A stretch of 9,550 nt of DNA. It comes from Paracoccaceae bacterium (GTDB taxonomy: Bacteria > Pseudomonadota > Alphaproteobacteria > Rhodobacterales > Rhodobacteraceae). The notes below the pieces were generated by a model. It saw only the letters and a list, made by a program, of their open reading frames with translations, ran no database searches and had not been told where the DNA came from. The DNA is taken from positions 11,368 through 20,917 of the forward strand of contig NVQY01000011.1 in the NCBI GenBank assembly GCA_002400675.1. Reading direction: 5' to 3'. A program made the translations under genes and the position numbers. This document shows positions 5,504 to 9,550 of the stretch, piece by piece (the first letter of the stretch is position 1; the number at the start of each line of letters is the position of its first letter).

Positions 5504-6778
5504 CGCGTAATCAGCCGCATTCACCGTCAATGGACGCCCCGGTAGCTCCATTTTCGTCACCACCAGATCAGCGCGCGCAATCACCCGGCCCGCGCGGATC
5601 ACCGCCAGACGATGGGCGCGCAGGCGGAGCGCTTCGATCCGGTCAGTGGCCTGCAACAGCACCATGTTGGCCTTGTCGCCCTTGGCCAGCCCATAACCTT
5701 CCAGCCCCATGATCGCCGCAGAATTCACTGTTACCGCGTCAAAACACCATTCCATATCTGCCCGGCTTGAAAGTTGCCCCACATGCAGCCCCATCAAAGC
5801 CACGTCCAGCATGTCCGCCTTGCCCAGCGAATACCACGGGTCCATCACGCAATCTGACCCGAACCCAACCGTAATCCCGGCATCGCGCAACTGCGGCACC
5901 CGCGTCTGGCCCCGGCGTTTGGGATAGGTGTCATGGCGCCCCTGAAGCATGATGTTTATCAGCGGGTTAGGGATCGCATGCACCCCGGCCTCTACCATCA
6001 GCGGGATCAGTTTAGAGACATAGTAATTGTCCATCGAATGCATCGACGTCAGGTGCGAGCCGGCAACCCGGCCCTGCATCCCCAACCGCTGGGTTTCATG
6101 CGCCAATGTCTCGATATGGCGGCTCAGCGGGTCGTCGCTTTCGTCGCAATGCATGTCCACCATCAGCCCGCGATCGGCGGCAATCTTGCAGAGCTGGCGA
6201 ACTGATTCGGCGCCCTGTTCCATGGTGCGTTCAAAATGCGGGATGCCACCGACGACATCCACACCCATGTCCAGCGCCCGCAGCAGGTTGGCCATTGCCG
6301 TGGGATCCCGCAGCACACCATCCTGCGGAAAGGCGACTAGTTGCAGATCAAGGTAAGGGGCGACCTGTTTGCGCACCTCTAACAAAGCCTCGACACCCTT
6401 CAGATCGTCATCGCACACATCCACATGCGACCGGATCGCGCCGATCCCCATAGACACCGCCAGATCGCAATATCGCAGGGCGCGGGCGATGATGTCGTCA
6501 ACGCTTTGGATTGGTTTTAGCTCTCCCCACAGGGCGATGCCTTCCAGCAAAGTACCCGACACATTCATGCGTGGGGTGCCAAGCGACAAGGTGGCGTCCA
6601 TGTGGAAATGTGGGTCTACAAAGGGCGGAGAGACCAGATAACCGGTGGCATCAATCACCTCATGCGCCTGCGCCGAGATGCCCGGTTCAACAGCCGCGAT
6701 GGTGCCATCTGCGCAGGCAATATCCACGCCGGTACGCCCATCGGGCAGGGTGGCATTCTTGACGATCAGATCGAACAT
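5498..6778 (-). CDS. codA: Cytosine deaminase homologue, candidate 5-methylcytosine deaminase
   Basis: This 426-residue cytoplasmic amidohydrolase is collinear with E. coli CodA (427), which hydrolyses cytosine to uracil and ammonia at a divalent metal site. Every key residue lies at CodA numbering minus four: metal ligands His57 and His59 (PHFHMD), His210 (VDMHCDE) and Asp309 (FGSDC); substrate and acid-base residues Gln152 (VAFPQ), Glu213 and His242 (GSHLTSMH). Other shared blocks are SGTLLEGI, HVDVCD, GGIPHFE, NPLINIMLQGR, DTYPKRRG and DPWYSLG. The exception is Cys310 (codon at 5849-5851), where CodA has Asp314. From memory of published work, CodA homologues lacking this Asp, one of them from Rhodobacter sphaeroides, deaminate 5-methylcytosine to thymine. 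It is last in a nucleoside/nucleobase importer operon and starts 1 base after the permease stop, with AAAGGA about 10 bases upstream. The deaminase family is near certain; the substrate is inferred. Confidence 0.93.
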   Translation of the reverse strand: MFDLIVKNATLPDGRTGVDIACADGTIAAVEPGISAQAHEVIDATGYLVSPPFVDPHFHMDATLSLGTPRMNVSGTLLEGIALWGELKPIQSVDDIIARALRYCDLAVSMGIGAIRSHVDVCDDDLKGVEALLEVRKQVAPYLDLQLVAFPQDGVLRDPTAMANLLRALDMGVDVVGGIPHFERTMEQGAESVRQLCKIAADRGLMVDMHCDESDDPLSRHIETLAHETQRLGMQGRVAGSHLTSMHSMDNYYVSKLIPLMVEAGVHAIPNPLINIMLQGRHDTYPKRRGQTRVPQLRDAGITVGFGSDCVMDPWYSLGKADMLDVALMGLHVGQLSSRADMEWCFDAVTVNSAAIMGLEGYGLAKGDKANMVLLQATDRIEALRLRAHRLAVIRAGRVIARADLVVTKMELPGRPLTVNAADYAP

Positions 6779-6779
6779 C

Positions 6780-7724
6780 TTAGCGTTGTCCTTTGAACCA
6801 CGGTGTCAGCAAAGCGCGCGGATAGTCAGCCTTTCGCGCCACGATCACAAGGGCGATGATCGACAGGATATAGGGGGCCATCAGGAATATCTGCCCCGGT
6901 ACCAGCGCGCCAACATCAGTGGTTTGCAACCGTACCTGAAACGCATCAAACGCACCGAATAAAAGCGCGCCCAGCAACGCCTTGCCCGGGCGCCAACTGG
7001 CAAAGATCACCAGCGCGATAGAAATCCAGCCCCGCCCGTTGACCATGCCGAAAAAGAACGCATCAAACGCCGACATGGTCAGAAACGCGCCGCCCAGCGC
7101 CATCAACGCCGACCCCGCCACCACCGCGCCAATGCGAAGGCCGTAGACCGACAACCCTTGCGCATCTACGCTGTCGGGATTGTCGCCAACCGCCTTGAGG
7201 GCGACGCCAAGCGACGAGCGTTCCAGCACATACCAGACCAGCGCCACCATCCCCAAAGCCAACCACGTCATCGCCGTTTGTTGGAACAAAACAGGGCCTA
7301 CAAACGGCAAATCGGACAAAACCGGGATATCCAGCGCGCGAAATGGTTCTATGCGCGGCGGTGAGGATACATTGGGCAATGCCGTGCGGTAGATGAAATA
7401 GCTGGAAGAGGTTGCAAACAGAGTCACCCCAAGGCCGGACACATGTTGCGACAGGCCCAAAGGCACCGTCAGAATGGCGTGGATCAGGCCAAAGAACCCA
7501 CCTGCGAGGGCTGCGACCAGAACGCCTCCCCACAGGCCAGCGCCGGCCCAAACGGCAAGCCAACCGGCCATGGCACCAGCCACAAAGATGCCTTCGATGC
7601 CAAGGTTCAGAACGCCCGATTTCTCGCACAGCAGCGCGCCAAGCACCCCGAATATCAGCGGTGTTGCGATGCGTAAACTCGCTGCCCAGAAGCTGTCGGA
7701 TAGCAGGATTTGCAGGATATCCAT
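6780..7724 (-). CDS. BMP-family nucleoside ABC transporter permease (YufQ/NupQ-like)
   Basis: This 314-residue inner-membrane permease belongs to BPD_transp_2 (PF02653), the shorter of the two permeases in BMP-type nucleoside importers. The family's N-terminal hallmark appears as EKSGVLNLGIEGIFVAGA, in the first third. GDNPDSVDAQGLSVYGLR followed by GALMALGGAF-like sequence is the conserved cytoplasmic loop, and GRGWISIALVIFASWRPGKA followed by LLFGAFDAFQVRLQ is the C-terminal hallmark. It is strongly hydrophobic, with about eight membrane spans. I chose ATG 7724 because it shares one base with the stop of the preceding permease (TAATG) and has AAGGGGG upstream. A longer reading from 7796 would add 24 charged residues that lie inside the upstream gene. 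The substrate is probably a nucleoside or nucleobase, given the deaminase next to it. Confidence 0.9.
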   Translation of the reverse strand: MDILQILLSDSFWAASLRIATPLIFGVLGALLCEKSGVLNLGIEGIFVAGAMAGWLAVWAGAGLWGGVLVAALAGGFFGLIHAILTVPLGLSQHVSGLGVTLFATSSSYFIYRTALPNVSSPPRIEPFRALDIPVLSDLPFVGPVLFQQTAMTWLALGMVALVWYVLERSSLGVALKAVGDNPDSVDAQGLSVYGLRIGAVVAGSALMALGGAFLTMSAFDAFFFGMVNGRGWISIALVIFASWRPGKALLGALLFGAFDAFQVRLQTTDVGALVPGQIFLMAPYILSIIALVIVARKADYPRALLTPWFKGQR

Positions 7725-8797
7725 TACGACGCCCCCTTGGCCGGTTCGCCGAAACTGATGCGGTATCGCGCGACAAAGCCACCGATCAGCACGCATAACA
7801 GCGACATAGACACCACCAGATCGGCCAGGTAAGACGACACCCCCATCGCCCGGCTCATGCTGTCAGCCCCGACAAACACCGACGCGATGAACAACGCCGC
7901 CAACACCACGCCCGCCGGGGACAGGCCCGCCAGCATAGCCACGACAATACCCGTATAGCCAAAACCGGGCGATATGTCGGCGGTCAGATACCCTTTGAGA
8001 CCGGCAACTTCGCTGACCCCGGCCAGCCCGGCCAACCCTCCAGAAATGATGGCCACGGAAAACAGCGACCGGTTGACGCCAATCCCCGCATGACGGGCCG
8101 CAGCGGCGTTTTCACCCACCGCGCGCAGCCGAAACCCCCAGACCGAACGCGCCAACATGAATTGCGCGATTGCCGCCACCACCAGTGCCAGTATCAGACC
8201 CGAATGCACCCGCATTCGCGTTATTAGGGTCGGAAACATGCCTTGATCGAGGATTGGCGCGGATTGCGGCCAGCCAAGGCCCATCGGGTCTTTCAAAGGC
8301 CCTTCCAGCATCATTTGTAGGAAAATCAGGATCACGAAGTTCAACAACAGCGTGGTGACGACTTCATCCGCGCCAAACCGGGTTTTTAACAGGGCAGGCA
8401 CCGCCATTCCCGCAGCACCGGCCGCCGCGCCAAAGATGATGATGGTCGGCAACAGGAAAATCCCCGGAATATCCAGCACGCCGGTACCGATGGCGACGGC
8501 GGCCATTGCGCCAAGGTACAACTGCCCTTCGGCTCCGATGTTCCAAAGCCGCGCGCGAAACGCGAGAGCGGCGGCGAGACCGGTAAATATCAGCGGCGTG
8601 GCGCGGGTCAGCATTTCTGAAAACGCAAACATCGACCCGAATACGCCGCGAAACATTTCGACATAAGCGGGGGCAATAGGAGCGCCGGCAAAGGCCAGCG
8701 GAATCGCCGCCAGCGCAAGGGCGACAACGGCGGACAACACAGGAATGCCCACCGTCATCAGCCGTGGCGGGGCGTTGCGGGGTTCAATTCTGATCAT
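7724..8797 (-). CDS. BMP-family nucleoside ABC transporter permease (YufP/NupP-like)
   Basis: This 357-residue inner-membrane protein is the longer permease of the same importer. The signature ARLWNIGAEGQLYLGAMAA (82-100) matches the 'NIGAEGQ' block of this family, and GENAAAARHAGI (228-239) is the equivalent of its 'GxNPxAAxxAGI' loop. Hydrophobic segments fill most of the rest, starting with one at about 15-38. It overlaps the ATPase gene by ATGA at 8797-8794 and the next permease by one base, so the whole set is one translationally coupled transcript. A heterodimer with the 314-residue permease is expected from the YufOPQ arrangement. Known members of the group move guanosine and other nucleosides. 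Confidence 0.91.
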   Translation of the reverse strand: MIRIEPRNAPPRLMTVGIPVLSAVVALALAAIPLAFAGAPIAPAYVEMFRGVFGSMFAFSEMLTRATPLIFTGLAAALAFRARLWNIGAEGQLYLGAMAAVAIGTGVLDIPGIFLLPTIIIFGAAAGAAGMAVPALLKTRFGADEVVTTLLLNFVILIFLQMMLEGPLKDPMGLGWPQSAPILDQGMFPTLITRMRVHSGLILALVVAAIAQFMLARSVWGFRLRAVGENAAAARHAGIGVNRSLFSVAIISGGLAGLAGVSEVAGLKGYLTADISPGFGYTGIVVAMLAGLSPAGVVLAALFIASVFVGADSMSRAMGVSSYLADLVVSMSLLCVLIGGFVARYRISFGEPAKGAS

Positions 8798-9550
8798 ATG
8801 TTTTCTCCGGCCATCATCAGGCCAATTTCCTGACGGTCACGGGTGCCCGCCTCGTGTAATTGTCCGTCGTGAATGACCATGATGCGGTCGGCCAGCCCCA
8901 GCACTTCGTCCAGATCTTCCGAAATCAGAACGATGCCGGCACCGCGCGCGCGCGCCTCTAACAGACGCCGCCCGACCTCGGCGGCGGCCCCCATGTCAAG
9001 GCCGCGCGTGGGTTGGTTGGCAAGGATCAGGCGCGGGCCCTGTTCGAACACGCGCGCAAGGATCAGTTTCTGGATATTGCCGCCCGACAGCAAACGCGCG
9101 GGGGCCTGCGCACCCGGACCGCGCACATCGTATTCTTTCACCAGCCGATCGGCATTGGCGTTGATCGCAGCCCGGTTCAGCAAGCCGTGCGATTGGATAT
9201 CATCGTCGTCAAGCCGTTCGATCACCATGTTCTCGGCCACGCTCATCGCGCCGATGATGCCGTCGTGGTGGCGGTCCTCGGGGATGCGACCCACCCCGGC
9301 GCGGATCATGGCGCGCGGGTCGGGACGGGAGATTTCGGTGCCATCAATGATGATTTTCCCGCCATTAGCCCTGCGTAGACCCGATATCAGCCCGGCCAGC
9401 GCGGATTGTCCGTTGCCGGAAACCCCGGCGATGCCCAGAACTTCGTGGGCGTGAACCGTCAGGTTGATTTTGCTAAGACTATCGCGTTTTGAGTGGCCGC
9501 GCACCGACACATCGGCCAGTTGCAAGACTGGCGCGCCCGGCTTCATCGTC
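8794..9550 (-). CDS. BMP-family nucleoside ABC transporter ATP-binding protein, C-terminal half (cut by window edge)
   Basis: The frame is open at the right edge, and about 251 codons are visible of a protein normally around 500 residues with two ABC domains. The visible part is the linker and second domain. Numbered from the Met at 9546, which is an internal residue and probably not the start, it has a degenerate Walker A GVSGNGQS (41-48) with Gln where Lys is usual, signature LSGGNIQK (153-160), and a Walker B region LILANQPTRGLD with Asn-Gln in place of the catalytic Asp-Glu. Ser209 (LISED) stands at the H-loop. These substitutions are characteristic of the second domain in the sugar/nucleoside (RbsA/YufO) ATPases, where hydrolysis is carried mainly by the first domain. 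They are not signs of decay. Its end overlaps the next gene by ATGA. The first domain and any BmpA-like binding protein would lie to the right. Confidence 0.92.
   Translation of the reverse strand, partial: TMKPGAPVLQLADVSVRGHSKRDSLSKINLTVHAHEVLGIAGVSGNGQSALAGLISGLRRANGGKIIIDGTEISRPDPRAMIRAGVGRIPEDRHHDGIIGAMSVAENMVIERLDDDDIQSHGLLNRAAINANADRLVKEYDVRGPGAQAPARLLSGGNIQKLILARVFEQGPRLILANQPTRGLDMGAAAEVGRRLLEARARGAGIVLISEDLDEVLGLADRIMVIHDGQLHEAGTRDRQEIGLMMAGENI

Noticed and set aside
7063..7782. Minus-strand open frame of 239 codons inside the shorter Nup-type permease
   Set aside because: Shadow in another frame of a clear permease gene; Arg/Gly/Trp-rich composition and no motifs.
7725..7796. 24-residue N-terminal extension of the shorter permease
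   Set aside because: It would lie within the preceding permease gene. The Met at 7724 has a good ribosome binding site, a 1-base TAATG overlap, and gives the usual family N-terminus.
8914..9424. Loss of Walker A Lys and Walker B Glu in the ABC ATPase as signs of a dead gene
   Set aside because: These changes are normal for the second ABC domain of RbsA/YufO-type two-domain ATPases, and the frame is intact.
8873..9454. Plus-strand open frame of 193 codons opposite the ABC ATPase
   Set aside because: Antisense shadow of a strongly conserved ATPase domain; low-complexity Ser/Pro/Arg composition.

Overview
The window looks like the chromosome of an alphaproteobacterium, most likely a marine or roseobacter-type member of the Rhodobacteraceae. 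This rests on GC-rich codon use, tightly overlapping operons (ATGA, TAATG and TGATG junctions), a phnD-C-E-E transporter with two permease paralogues, and a CodA-like deaminase coupled to a BMP/Nup-type importer. The assignment is an inference from gene style; no marker gene is present.

Layout. Bases 1-53 (minus) hold the first codons of what looks like a tyrosine recombinase running off the left edge. It lies just past the 3' end of an intact tRNA-Leu(CAG) gene (176-262, minus) that has its own promoter and terminator. This is the usual arrangement of an island or prophage integrated at a tRNA, so the left edge is probably the border of a mobile element. Bases 365-955 carry a degraded coding fragment: an ATPase-like Walker B stretch runs into decayed RTX-like glycine/aspartate repeats. 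I read it as a gene remnant.

Bases 1060-5448 (plus) are one operon: phnD (periplasmic binding protein), a strong hairpin, phnC (ATPase), phnE1 and phnE2 (paired permeases), then a HAD-IIA hydrolase whose start overlaps the phnE2 stop. Together they should import a phosphonate or related phosphorus compound. No C-P lyase, phnW, phnX or phnA gene is in the window, so the substrate and its fate are open.

Bases 5498-9550 (minus) are a second operon, convergent with the first: the C-terminal half of a two-domain sugar/nucleoside-type ABC ATPase (cut by the right edge), two permeases of the YufP/YufQ (NupP/NupQ) type, and a cytosine deaminase homologue as the last gene. It reads as a nucleoside/nucleobase uptake and salvage module. 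The deaminase keeps every metal and catalytic residue of E. coli CodA that I can align, but has Cys310 where CodA has Asp314. Loss of that Asp is the known signature of bacterial 5-methylcytosine deaminases, which makes this the most interesting protein in the window.

The two operons meet at an inverted pair of REP-like palindromes (5443-5503). Each copy supplies the stop codon of the gene that enters it, and together they probably act as a bidirectional terminator.
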